NCBI GenBank assembly: GCA_963721175.1
Contig: CAVRIG010000005.1
Location: 17,150 to 81,149 of the forward strand
DNA length: 64,000 nt
From: Aliishimia sp963721175
Lineage (GTDB): Bacteria; Pseudomonadota; Alphaproteobacteria; Rhodobacterales; Rhodobacteraceae
Direction: 5' to 3'
Made by a program: the position numbers and the translations under genes. This document shows positions 56,352 through 64,000 of this stretch, in pieces. The notes under the pieces were generated by a model. It did no database searches. It was not told the DNA's origin and saw nothing but the letters and a program-made list of their open reading frames with translations. Each line of letters begins with the position of its first letter. Position 1 is the first letter of the stretch.

Positions 56352-56591
56352 ATGATGGTTCGTTTTCTGGTTCTTCTGGTAGCGCTGAGCGTCACCTTGC
56401 CCAATATGGCAGCCGCCTATATCGGGCCGGGCGCGGGACTGAGTGCGATCGGCACGGCCGTGGCCGTGGTCGGCGCGTTCTTCCTTTTGATCCTCGGCTT
56501 CATCTGGTACCCGGTCAAACGGTTGCTGCGCCGCAAGCAGTCCACCGATCCGGCCACCTCTGGGGGACAGTCAGGGGATAGCCCCCGGTAA
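56352..56591 (+). CDS. Small membrane protein, unknown function
   Basis: This roughly 79-residue protein (MMVRFLVLLVALSVTLPNMA) has a signal-like N-terminal helix. The motif AAYIGPGAGLSAIGTAVAVV runs into a second helix (GAFFLLILGFIWYPV), then a basic and polar tail (KRLLRRKQS). Small YIGPGAG proteins of this shape recur beside EPS genes and alkaline phosphatase-like transferases (recalled, not searched). The start is uncertain: GTG 56295 and ATG 56325 are in the same frame. It lies 236 bp after the GT4 gene and 35 bp before the next small gene. Confidence 0.55.
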   Translation: MMVRFLVLLVALSVTLPNMAAAYIGPGAGLSAIGTAVAVVGAFFLLILGFIWYPVKRLLRRKQSTDPATSGGQSGDSPR

Positions 56592-56626
56592 GTCCGGCCA
56601 GCCGGAAAACCAGGCGAAAGTCCCAC

Positions 56627-57010
56627 ATGCTCGTCTTCATCACCGCCGCGTCGATCCTGTGCTTCATGATCGTTTTCTGGCTGGCGGATATCGTCACCGT
56701 GGCGCGAAGCGCAATCGCAACCGCAAATCAGGCGATGCAAAGCATACGTGACCCTGCGCTGGACGATCTTGCCCGGGAAAAGACCGTACAGGCCGCGGCG
56801 GTCCGGATGATCGGCCTGTCCGCCTCGCTGATCGGACGCAGCCTGCTGGCCTTGATCGCGGCGGCCGTGCCGATCTTCGCCGCCGACTGGTTCGATCTCG
56901 TGCCGCTGGCCGACAGTCTCGCCTTCATGGAACGCTGGGACGTTATCCTGATAGCCACTCTGGTCGTCGTGGCCGGCTATCTGGCTGCGCGTCGACTATG
57001 GCCGGGCTGA
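56627..57010 (+). CDS. Small integral membrane protein, unknown function
   Basis: The 127-residue protein has three hydrophobic segments: FITAASILCFMIVFWLADIV at the start, SLIGRSLLALIAAAVPIFAA in the middle and VILIATLVVVAGYLAA at the end, with a polar loop after the first. No family was recognised. Its end overlaps the start of the following sulfotransferase gene by 13 bp, which suggests coupled translation and a shared job. Confidence 0.6.
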   Translation: MLVFITAASILCFMIVFWLADIVTVARSAIATANQAMQSIRDPALDDLAREKTVQAAAVRMIGLSASLIGRSLLALIAAAVPIFAADWFDLVPLADSLAFMERWDVILIATLVVVAGYLAARRLWPG

Positions 57011-58068
57011 ACGATTACTCCCGCGTTGACCGGTTGGTACACCGGCTGGCCTTTGCCGGGCCGGGCGTCCAATTGGCCGCCGCCGATATCGAGGACGGCT
57101 TGTTCAAGGCCGAGCTCGCGAAGGTCGAGAGCGGCGCGCCGGTCTTCGTCACTTCGCTGCCACGCGCGGGCACCACGATTCTTCTGACCGCACTCGCCAC
57201 CGCTCCCGAGCTTTGTTGTCATCTCTATCGCGACATGCCCTTCGTCATGACGCCGATGCTCTGGTCAAGGATAAGCGGGCGCTTCCAGAAGACGGCCACG
57301 CTGCAGCAGCGTGCCCACGGCGACGGGATCGAGATCGGTTACGACAGCCCCGAAGCCTTCGAGGAGATGATCTGGCGCGCGTTCTGGCCCGAGAAGTTCG
57401 GAGCCGATGCGATCACACTTTCGGGGTCCGCCGATCTCCGCCCCGAGGCCCGCGATTTCTTCCTGCGCCACTTTGCCAAGATCGTGGCTCTGCGCAGCGG
57501 GCAGACCCCACCGGCAGGACGTTACCTGTCGAAGAACAACGGCAACGTCTCACGGATCGATCTGATCCTGACGATGTTTCCCGAAGCGCAGATACTCGTC
57601 CCGGTGCGGCATCCACTGACCCATGCGGCATCGCTCAGGCGTCAGCATCTGCTGTTCCTCGACCGCCATGGCAAGGATCCGTTCGCCGAGCGCTACATGC
57701 GCGACATCGGCCATTACGAGTTCGGCGCCTTGCATCGTCCGGTTCTCTTCGAAGAGTTCCGCACGCTCGCCCAAGGGACCACGCCGTCCGATCTGGACTA
57801 CTGGTTCGCCTACTGGATCGCCGCCTTCCGCCATGTCGCCGCGCGGCGCGAGAGGCTGCATCTTCTGGGCTATGAGGCGCTGTGTGCCGATGGCAGGCAC
57901 AGTGGCGAACACCTGTGTGCGCTGCTGGGTCTCGATCCGGGTTCGGCAGAGGCGATCGGCGCGCCGTTCCGCTCCGCACCGGAACCCGATGCCGCGCTGG
58001 CCGATCATCGCAGCTCTCTTCGGGACCAGGCCGAGGCGCTTCATGCGGATCTTCTTCCCGGCGGCTGA
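56998..58068 (+). CDS. Sulfotransferase family protein (Sulfotransfer_3-like)
   Basis: The 356-residue protein has the 5' PAPS loop VFVTSLPRAGTTILLTALAT at about 49-68 and the 3' phosphate motif ILVPVRHPLTHAASLRRQHL at about 198-217. YLSKNNGNVSRIDLILTMFP is typical of this group. It overlaps the small membrane protein gene upstream. A hairpin lies shortly after its stop. The acceptor is unknown, but the context points to a surface glycan. Confidence 0.8.
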   Translation: MAGLNDYSRVDRLVHRLAFAGPGVQLAAADIEDGLFKAELAKVESGAPVFVTSLPRAGTTILLTALATAPELCCHLYRDMPFVMTPMLWSRISGRFQKTATLQQRAHGDGIEIGYDSPEAFEEMIWRAFWPEKFGADAITLSGSADLRPEARDFFLRHFAKIVALRSGQTPPAGRYLSKNNGNVSRIDLILTMFPEAQILVPVRHPLTHAASLRRQHLLFLDRHGKDPFAERYMRDIGHYEFGALHRPVLFEEFRTLAQGTTPSDLDYWFAYWIAAFRHVAARRERLHLLGYEALCADGRHSGEHLCALLGLDPGSAEAIGAPFRSAPEPDAALADHRSSLRDQAEALHADLLPGG

Positions 58069-58094
58069 GCCTACCCCGCTCATTTGGTAGGCCC

Positions 58095-58119
58095 CGGCCG
58101 GTCCGCACCGGCCGCTTTC
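58095..58119 (+). terminator. Hairpin after the sulfotransferase gene, possible terminator
   Basis: A 7-bp stem CGGCCGG/CCGGCCG (58095-58101 and 58108-58114) is followed by CTTTCT, which has few T residues, so termination strength is doubtful. Confidence 0.4.
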
Positions 58120-58246
58120 TGCGCATCGCCCGCCAAAGCCGAACCCATCGCTTGCTTGTCCTGCGGGATCGCTGCATGCCGAAATGCAACTCCCGATCCT
58201 CCATTCCGGCTGGAGGGATGAGGTATCTGGTGTCGAAGGAATTCCG

Positions 58247-59269
58247 GTGAGCCTTTTTCGGAACGTTGCAGCACCTGTTTCAGCCGACCGCAGCGATGCA
58301 TTGGAGACCATGCGCGCCATCGCAGTGCTGCTTCTGGTAATGTATCATGTGATCGGCTCGAACGGCGCGGCCGGGTTGGGACAGGAGTATCCCGAACCGC
58401 TGCGTCTCTTTGCGGATTTCCTCATCGACATCCGCATGCCCTTCTTTGCGTTCATCGCGGGGTACGTCTACGGATTGCGCCCGATGGCTCCCGGACACTA
58501 CCCGGCTTTCATACAGGGCAAGTTCCGCCGTCTCTACGTGCCCGGTGCCATCGCGGCGGCGCTTTACGCGATCTGCGCCGGAAGCGTGGATGCCGAGTCA
58601 GCTCGCAGCCTTGGGGACTTCTGGGAGATCTTCTTCTTTCCTTACGTCCACTACTGGTTCTTGCAGGGAATCCTGGTGATCTTTGTCGTCTTCGGGGCCG
58701 TCGACGCCGCCAGCCGCAGCCGTGCCGCGATACCGGCCTTCCTGCTGGCCTGCGCTCTGTCGCTTGCCGACCCGTACGTGCCGGGCAATCCGATGTCGGT
58801 CAATCAGGCGATCTATCTGGCTCCCTTCTTTCTTTTGGGGCTGGTCTTCGTCCGGCACAGGTCCGTCTTCACCGGCGCCCCGACCTTGCTTGCGACCGCC
58901 TGCCTGATCGTGGTGCTGATCTGTTCGGCGATCAACCTGTCGGTACTTCAGGAAACAGGTCGGCTTTCCATGGACCGGCAGGACTTGCAGAGCCTCGCCA
59001 TGGGGTTGAGCATCTGTCTTCTCGCGATCCTGGTGCTGCCGCATGTCGCGCAATTCGAGCTGCTTGGACCTTACGCCTTCACCATCTATCTCTACCATGT
59101 CTTCGGCACGGCAGGGATGCGCAGGGCGCTCCATGCCGGGGGCATCGAAAGCGTGCCGATGCATCTGGTCATGGGACTTGCGGCCGGTCTCATCCTGCCG
59201 GTGGCGATACACGTGCTTGCCGACCGGCACCCGGCAACCCGCCGCCTGGTCCTGGGCATGCGCGGCTGA
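58247..59269 (+). CDS. Acyltransferase 3 family membrane protein
   Basis: The 340-residue protein has about ten membrane helices. The early DALETMRAIAVLLLVMYHVI contains the R-ILLV-YH pattern of acyltransferase-3 enzymes with the catalytic-type His, and FADFLIDIRMPFFAFIAGYV is the second hallmark. Such enzymes O-acetylate or otherwise acylate EPS and lipopolysaccharide in the periplasm. I chose GTG 58247 (AAGGA 6 bases upstream); the frame is open from 58184. It ends 21 bp before the convergent ASST-like gene. Confidence 0.85.
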   Translation: MSLFRNVAAPVSADRSDALETMRAIAVLLLVMYHVIGSNGAAGLGQEYPEPLRLFADFLIDIRMPFFAFIAGYVYGLRPMAPGHYPAFIQGKFRRLYVPGAIAAALYAICAGSVDAESARSLGDFWEIFFFPYVHYWFLQGILVIFVVFGAVDAASRSRAAIPAFLLACALSLADPYVPGNPMSVNQAIYLAPFFLLGLVFVRHRSVFTGAPTLLATACLIVVLICSAINLSVLQETGRLSMDRQDLQSLAMGLSICLLAILVLPHVAQFELLGPYAFTIYLYHVFGTAGMRRALHAGGIESVPMHLVMGLAAGLILPVAIHVLADRHPATRRLVLGMRG

Positions 59270-59290
59270 AGCCTCTGCGGCCTGCAAGCC

Positions 59291-60650
59291 TCAGGAGCAG
59301 CTCCAGTCTTCGACGGTGAAGTAGGCGGCAGGATAGAGGCGGCCTTCAACGATTTCGGCCACCTGAGTGTCGTCGTACCGGTTGATGTATTCCCAGACCA
59401 GTTCACCGTCGGCATCGACCTGGAAGACCCGACCGGCCTCATGTTCGGAAATGATGAAACCGCCACCGGGAACCGGATCCTCACTGCCCCGCACGGTGGT
59501 CACGAATTCCTGCCCCGGACGCTGGCCATACACCACCTCGATCTCCCCGGTGGTCGGGTTGACGGTCATGATGTTCGAATCGAGCGGAGCATCGGCGCGG
59601 GCGCGCAGCCGGCGTCCCAGCTCATGGAAATACACGTTGTTGTTGAAAATCGCGATCCGGCCATCCGGCATGAATTCGGGGTCGTGCTGGCGGACCCAGG
59701 GACCGGTCTGCCGCCATTTCACCTCCCAGGTGTCGGGATCGACCACGAACAGCATGTTGTAGCCGCGCAGCGAGACCAGAAGATCACCGGCCTCGAAATC
59801 CGGGAAGGCGCCGGCAAGCTCCGCGGGCAGCTCGCTGATCTTGTTGGAATGCACAATTTCGTTGCCGAACGTGGAGCCCTTGCGGAAATTCTCGCCCTTG
59901 GCGGTCAGAACCGCCGCGTAGCCGTTTTCGTAGAGCAGTTCGACGATGGATTTCCGCTCCAGGATCTCGCCACTCTCACTCACCTTCAGGATCAGGTCGT
60001 CTTGCAGTTTGGGGCGGTGCCGCAGCACCGAGAAGGGCGGATAGCGCGGATCGACACGCGGGTCGAACAACTCGCGTCCGAGGATCCAGTAGCCGCCGCC
60101 TTCGGCGCGTTCCAACGAATGGTGCGTCGGATGCTCGAGCGTCCATATCACGTCGCCACAGCGCCCCATTTTCACGGAGCCGCCATACTCGAAGTTGAAG
60201 ACGACCGAGCCGTCGGGAAGGATCACCTGCCCGTGAATATCCATGTTCCAATCGGTGGCGGGCGGATCTGTCGAGAAACGAGGTATCGGGAAAGAAGCTC
60301 GAATGCGGGGTCGACCACTGGCGCACGACAGTGCCGTCGCGCTCGATCAGCCGGAAGCCCGGGTTGCCGTCGAAAAAGCCCGAGATCAGAACGAGCGCCC
60401 CGTCATCCAGCTTGTTCACGGTAACGCCGGACCCCTCATGGCGCGCGGGCTGGAGGAAATGGACCGGCTCGGTCGCGAGCACGGTTTCACGTTCCTCGAA
60501 CACGACCATGATCGCGTCCTTCGCGTCGTACACCGCCTGGTAGATGACGTTCCGCGTGCCGCCGGAATAGAGGCCCGCCCCGAAGGCAAGCCCCAGCACC
60601 AGAACACCGGCCGAGAGCTGAAAGATGCGCTTTTCGGTCTTGTCCGACAT
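59291..60650 (-). CDS. Second arylsulfotransferase (ASST)-like protein, one frameshift
   Basis: Joined, this gives about 452 residues from MSDKTEKRIFQLSAGVLVLG (start 60650), with one N-terminal membrane helix. The periplasmic part shows NKLDDGALVLISGFFDGNPG, then, after a frame change at 60276-60278 (TTT for TT), MDIHGQVILPDGSVVFNFEY, LEHPTHHSLERAEGGGYWIL, VKWRQTGPWVRQHDPEFMPD and HEAGRVFQVDADGELVWEY. It is a paralogue of the protein at 34256-35611. ASST-like proteins move sulfate between organic acceptors without PAPS, but activity of this branch is unproven. Both copies sit in sulfotransferase-rich segments. Confidence 0.68.
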
Positions 60651-60764
60651 GCCCGTTCCCCGTGTCTTTCCCGCCGGACCGGCCCGGGACTTCCGGGGCC
60701 CTTGCCTCGACATGTTCCTATCCCGCGTCCAGCCCGAAGCCAACTGCCAAGACGCGGTGTCGGG

Positions 60765-61706
60765 CTATTCTTTCAGCGCCGCCGGAGCGGTCCGCTCAAT
60801 TCGTGCACAGAGCGCATCGAAGCCGTCCTCGTCGAGGATTTCCTTCCAGGTCAGCTTGCTCACCGGCAGACCCGCCGCGACCAGCCCCGCAAGCTCCGCC
60901 TCGGTCGCGATGCCCCGCAGCGCCTCCATCATGACGAGCGACGGCGTGGCCGGCAAAGACGGCATCCTGTCGAACGCGGCCTGCGCCTGCGGGTCGCGTC
61001 GCACATGCCACTGAAAGAGGTAGAAGAACACGAAGTAGACATCGGGCACATAACGCAGCCGCCGGACGTAACGAGAATAGGCCTCCTCCCAAAGCACGGG
61101 CAAACTGTGCCCCGCCTCGCCGGCCATGAACCAGCTCGACATCCAGCGCCCCGGTCCGGGATTGCGCAGCAGGAAGAACCCCGTGGTCACATGCAGCCAG
61201 ACCCACTCGTCAAGCGGGCGATGGCACCAGACGGTCGCATCGGCCCAGACCCCGCCATGGGTCCTGATCAGCCGCAATCGCAACAGATTTGCCTTGAAGC
61301 GGAACGGGAGATGGGCGGGAATGTCGGAGATGTCGGCATATTGCGCCACCGTCTCCGCATCGAGCACCCGGATCTCCCAGCCCGGATTGCGGCGCTGCCA
61401 GCTCTCGATGCAGCGACGCACGACGAAGGGCGCCTCGGCCGCGCCCTGGTGCCAGTACATCCAGACGATGCGGGGCATGTCGCTCGGGCGGAAGGGGGCC
61501 AGTCGCGCGCGCACCGCCTCCGCCCCCGCGGCCTTCTCGGCCCGGTTGGCGCGGCGGTCTTTCCAGGCCTGCCGACGGGCATAAAGCTCGTGAGCCGGAT
61601 TGTGCGGCACCTCGTGAATCAGCCACCGCAAATAAATTCGCGCCCGGGAGAGGCGCCCCTTGATCCGGCCCGCCACGCGCCGCCACGCCGGTCTGCGCTC
61701 CGCCAT
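60765..61706 (-). CDS. Capsular polysaccharide-type glycosyltransferase (GT32/Caps_synth-like)
   Basis: The 313-residue protein has a basic N terminus and then IVWMYWHQGAAEAPFVVRRC, EIRVLDAETVAQYADISDIP and the donor-metal motif LIRTHGGVWADATVWCHRPL, where the GG-WAD run replaces the usual GG-YxD of OCH1-like enzymes. This fits the Caps_synth group of GT32 enzymes. It is a soluble glycosyltransferase of the polysaccharide locus. The ATG at 61706 overlaps the stop of the sulfotransferase gene upstream by one base (TGATG). Donor unknown. Confidence 0.82.
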   Translation of the reverse strand: MAERRPAWRRVAGRIKGRLSRARIYLRWLIHEVPHNPAHELYARRQAWKDRRANRAEKAAGAEAVRARLAPFRPSDMPRIVWMYWHQGAAEAPFVVRRCIESWQRRNPGWEIRVLDAETVAQYADISDIPAHLPFRFKANLLRLRLIRTHGGVWADATVWCHRPLDEWVWLHVTTGFFLLRNPGPGRWMSSWFMAGEAGHSLPVLWEEAYSRYVRRLRYVPDVYFVFFYLFQWHVRRDPQAQAAFDRMPSLPATPSLVMMEALRGIATEAELAGLVAAGLPVSKLTWKEILDEDGFDALCARIERTAPAALKE

Positions 61707-62668
61707 CAAAGACGCCAATCGTCGAAATCGAGCCCGGTCAGTTCCCGCAGGCGCGGGACCTGCGCTCCGAACCGCTCGCTCAGCCGCGCCCGCGTCTCGG
61801 GCAGCATCCTTGGCGGGACGTGATCGGCGTCCCCCCGCCCCGCCTTCCGTCCCGCGGCGAGCCGCCCCTTCAATGCCTTCCGCAGCCCTTTTGGCAACAG
61901 CTGGCGCAGTTGCCAAAGCCCGCCCGCCTTCGCGCGCATCCGCTCCAGCGCCACCCGATCGCCCCAGTCGCGAAAATGATCGGCGGCCACGTTGCGCGTC
62001 ACGCCCTCGGCCTCGAACACGTTGTCAGGCAGCGGTGCCACACCGAGGAAATCGGTCATTTTACGCAGTGTGCCGGGCCCATCGGCCGCGAAATCCTCGA
62101 ACTTCAGGAACAGCATCCGATCACGCGGGAAATGCGCCAGCCATGTCTCGATCTGGTGCACGTAATCGCTGCCGGCAAGGCAAAGCTCTGTCACGTCCGG
62201 GAGATGTGCATTGGTGGAGGAAAATACAGTTTCGCGGGGGGCCGCGATGGCGTGACGGCCCGGGTCGATGAACTCCTCGAAACTGCGATGCACCGCCGCA
62301 TCGCCTGTGACGTTCTGGTAGTTCTTGATGATCTGGACATAGAAGGAGTAGGCCCGATCGACCGGCTGACGCATCACGTAGACGAGCCTGGCCTGCGGCA
62401 GATGCTCCGCCATCCGCGACGCGGCGTCGGGAAAGAGCGGCGAGAGCGAATAGATGGTCGAGGCCTCGCCCACGATCTGGTCGTCGCGCGCCTCGGCAAA
62501 GGCTTCCGCGTAAGCGGTGATACCGGCGGCGTAGCGGTCGTCGCGGGCGAAGAATTCGGGCTCCTTCACCTGCGGCATGAAGATGTCGGGATGCCGGTCC
62601 AGCAGCGCGTAAAGGCTCGTTGTACCGGCCTTGGCCGCCCCGATCACGACGAAATCCGGCAACCTCAT
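61706..62668 (-). CDS. Sulfotransferase domain protein
   Basis: The 320-residue protein reads from the ATG at 62668 (MRLPDFVVIGAAKAGTTSLY), which is itself the 5' PAPS loop. HPDIFMPQVKEPEFFARDD follows, and the 3' phosphate motif is VYVMRQPVDRAYSFYVQIIK at about 92-111. It matches the Sulfotransfer_1 group, close in style to the one at 23062-23907. It is translationally coupled to the GT32 gene, which ties sulfation to one glycosyl addition. An upstream extension to 62827 is open but does not resemble the family. Confidence 0.86.
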   Translation of the reverse strand: MRLPDFVVIGAAKAGTTSLYALLDRHPDIFMPQVKEPEFFARDDRYAAGITAYAEAFAEARDDQIVGEASTIYSLSPLFPDAASRMAEHLPQARLVYVMRQPVDRAYSFYVQIIKNYQNVTGDAAVHRSFEEFIDPGRHAIAAPRETVFSSTNAHLPDVTELCLAGSDYVHQIETWLAHFPRDRMLFLKFEDFAADGPGTLRKMTDFLGVAPLPDNVFEAEGVTRNVAADHFRDWGDRVALERMRAKAGGLWQLRQLLPKGLRKALKGRLAAGRKAGRGDADHVPPRMLPETRARLSERFGAQVPRLRELTGLDFDDWRL

Positions 62669-62901
62669 TCTCTTGCCGAACCCAGGGAACTGCGGGCATC
62701 GGTCAGAAGAAGAACGCGAGAAAACAGCGGGAAACGGTGCATGCGGGCGGCACTTTCTTCGGTTTGCGCTTGCAGCATTCCCATGCCATGTTCTGGCAGG
62801 ACAGACAATATCGCCGCGAACACGCACGGTTCAGGGTTCGACATTGAAGAGCAGTTGCCGGGCGTATAGGCGCTCGAAATATTTCAGTGCGCCGCGTCAT
62901 G

Positions 62902-63937
62902 CCGCTTCAGGACCGGTCCGACAGGAGATCCGCCCGTGACGCCCCCTGCCCCTTCGCCCCGGGACACTGGCCCTTCGATCCCTCACGCGACGCGTATGTG
63001 GCGATCATCGGACGCGGCCGGTCGGAACGAATCTCGCACTCGATGTGCTCGACGCCCATCCGCGAACCTTGTGCCGCAACGAGGCGCACGGATCGCGGAC
63101 GCGGCACTCAACCGGTTGCCGCTCGATTTCGAGAACCTGCGCGCCGATGAATGGTCGACGGAGGCGTGGCACGCGGCACTTGCCCGAGCGCGCAGCGCCA
63201 TGGCGCGCGGGACCGGTCGCGGCGGGACTACAAGAGCTATTACGCGACGAGCCGGGCGGCTGATCCGAGAACATGCCCTGCCCCGGCAGAAACTGCGGCG
63301 CGGCTCGCGGCCCTGCACGTGCTGAGGTCAACAATGGCGGGTGGATTGGGCTTTCGCGCGGGCCCCGGGCCGGCGCCCCAACTGCCGGTTTTCAAGATCC
63401 TGACTCAGCCACACTGGATCCTGCGCACTCACGATGCGGATTCGGCGAGCATGTCGTTCACATGGTCCGTGAAACCGACAGGGTTCATCGCCTCCCCGCT
63501 GAACCGGTATGTCGCGCCCCGCGGCGGCGAGAAGGTGCATGCGGACAATCTGGCGAACGCTCGACGTGATCCTGGAGGCGCTGGACGGGCAATTGCGCCA
63601 CGGGGCGCGCCTATTCCGAGGCCGCCCTCATCGAAAGCGAACTCTGGCGCTGGCGCTATATGAACGAAACGGTATTCAAGGCGCTGGCCGGATCGGAGCG
63701 TTACCGGTTGTGGCATTACGACCACTTGTGGAGCAACCGGCGCAGATGGGTGCCGAGGTGATGGGCTGGCTGGAACTGGAGATCGACGCGGCATATGACC
63801 GTGTACGCATGTCCCGGATGGAAAACACGCTCTTTGCCAGGCCCGATTCCTGCAAGGTCGACAGCGGGCAGGTCCGGCGCATCGCCGCGGCGGTGCTCGA
63901 GGGCAGCCCTGTGGCGGACTGGTTCGCAACCTCTTGA
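62902..63937 (+). pseudogene. Sulfotransferase-like gene broken by several frameshifts
   Basis: Fragments in all three plus-strand frames read as one protein in order. PFDPSRDAYVAIIGRGRS with, after one missing G, GTNLALDVLDAHPRTLCRNE (a 5' PAPS-like loop) is followed by ADAALNRLPLDFENLRADEW, DYKSYYATSRAA, RCGFGEHVVHMVRETDR and FIASPLNRYVAPRGGEKVHA. Then come RTLDVILEALDGQLRHGAR, ESELWRWRYMNETVFKALAG and EQPAQMGAEVMGWLELEIDA to the stop at 63935-63937. At least six frame changes are needed. Either the gene is decaying or sequence quality falls near the window end. The call to the family is by pattern; the start (62902, or 62887) is uncertain. Confidence 0.6.
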
Positions 63938-64000
63938 ACACGCAAGCTATCGGGGTCGGTCCGGTCGGGGATGATGCACATCCGCCCGGCAGCCGACGCC

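Noticed and set aside
1..64000. The window as one complete circular plasmid
   Set aside because: parB is cut at the window start. Reading on from the window end does not give its C-terminal sequence, so the replicon extends beyond the window or is linear here.
1..64000. Insertion sequences, integrases, CRISPR arrays or rRNA genes
   Set aside because: No transposase or integrase motif, no regularly spaced repeats other than the 22-bp and 14-bp tandem sets, and no rRNA-like sequence was recognised.

Overview
The window looks like part of an extrachromosomal replicon (plasmid or chromid) of a marine alphaproteobacterium of the Roseobacter group / Rhodobacteraceae. The evidence is high GC content, a RepA-type replication initiator with divergent parAB, a repABC-type repAB pair with its typical parS palindromes, a GTA-type spike base protein and a VPLPA-CTERM protein. 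Roseobacter plasmids of the RepA type that carry a dTDP-rhamnose operon and exopolysaccharide (EPS) genes are known as biofilm plasmids, and this region fits that class. The two window ends do not join in frame through parB, so the window does not look like a complete circle.

Layout: 0-3.5 kb is the replication module (parB partial, parA, an origin with three 22-bp iterons and a perfect DnaA box, repA). 3.5-14 kb holds a secreted beta-helix protein, a sulfotransferase, a GT4 glycosyltransferase, a UDP-glucuronate 4-epimerase-like enzyme, two nucleotide-sugar dehydrogenases and an EEP-family membrane protein. 14-19.4 kb is a three-gene operon that looks phage/GTA-derived: spike base protein, a long Ig-like protein, and a second beta-helix protein homologous to the one at 3.5-7 kb. 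19.8-27.5 kb is a Wzy-type assembly block (GT26, polymerase, two GT2, sulfotransferase, flippase, GT4). 27.6-31.2 kb supplies GDP-mannose, UDP-galactose and UDP-glucose (manC, galE, galU). A Phd/PIN toxin-antitoxin pair follows, then a bifunctional ATP sulfurylase/APS kinase (PAPS synthesis), an arylsulfotransferase-like protein, and a second partition locus (repA-repB without repC). 38.5-42.7 kb is a sulfotransferase and rmlCBDA. 43-54 kb is the export machinery: a VPLPA-CTERM protein, a rhomboid protease, an outer-membrane barrel, an OPX export protein, a TPR lipoprotein and an ExoY-like initiating transferase on one strand, and an AAA ATPase, a chain-length regulator and a BY-kinase on the other. 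54-64 kb carries further sulfotransferases, GT4 and GT32 glycosyltransferases, small membrane proteins, an acyltransferase, a second arylsulfotransferase-like protein and a badly broken sulfotransferase gene.

Together the genes describe synthesis, PAPS-dependent sulfation, acylation and export of a rhamnose- and uronate-containing polysaccharide. Six intact sulfotransferase genes plus one broken copy, two arylsulfotransferase-like genes and a dedicated PAPS synthase make a sulfated EPS the most economical reading (inference).

Caution: about a dozen genes are interrupted by one-base indels, many at short homopolymers. I treat most as probable sequencing or assembly errors and annotate the whole gene; coordinates span the break. 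The gene at 62.9-63.9 kb is too damaged for that.
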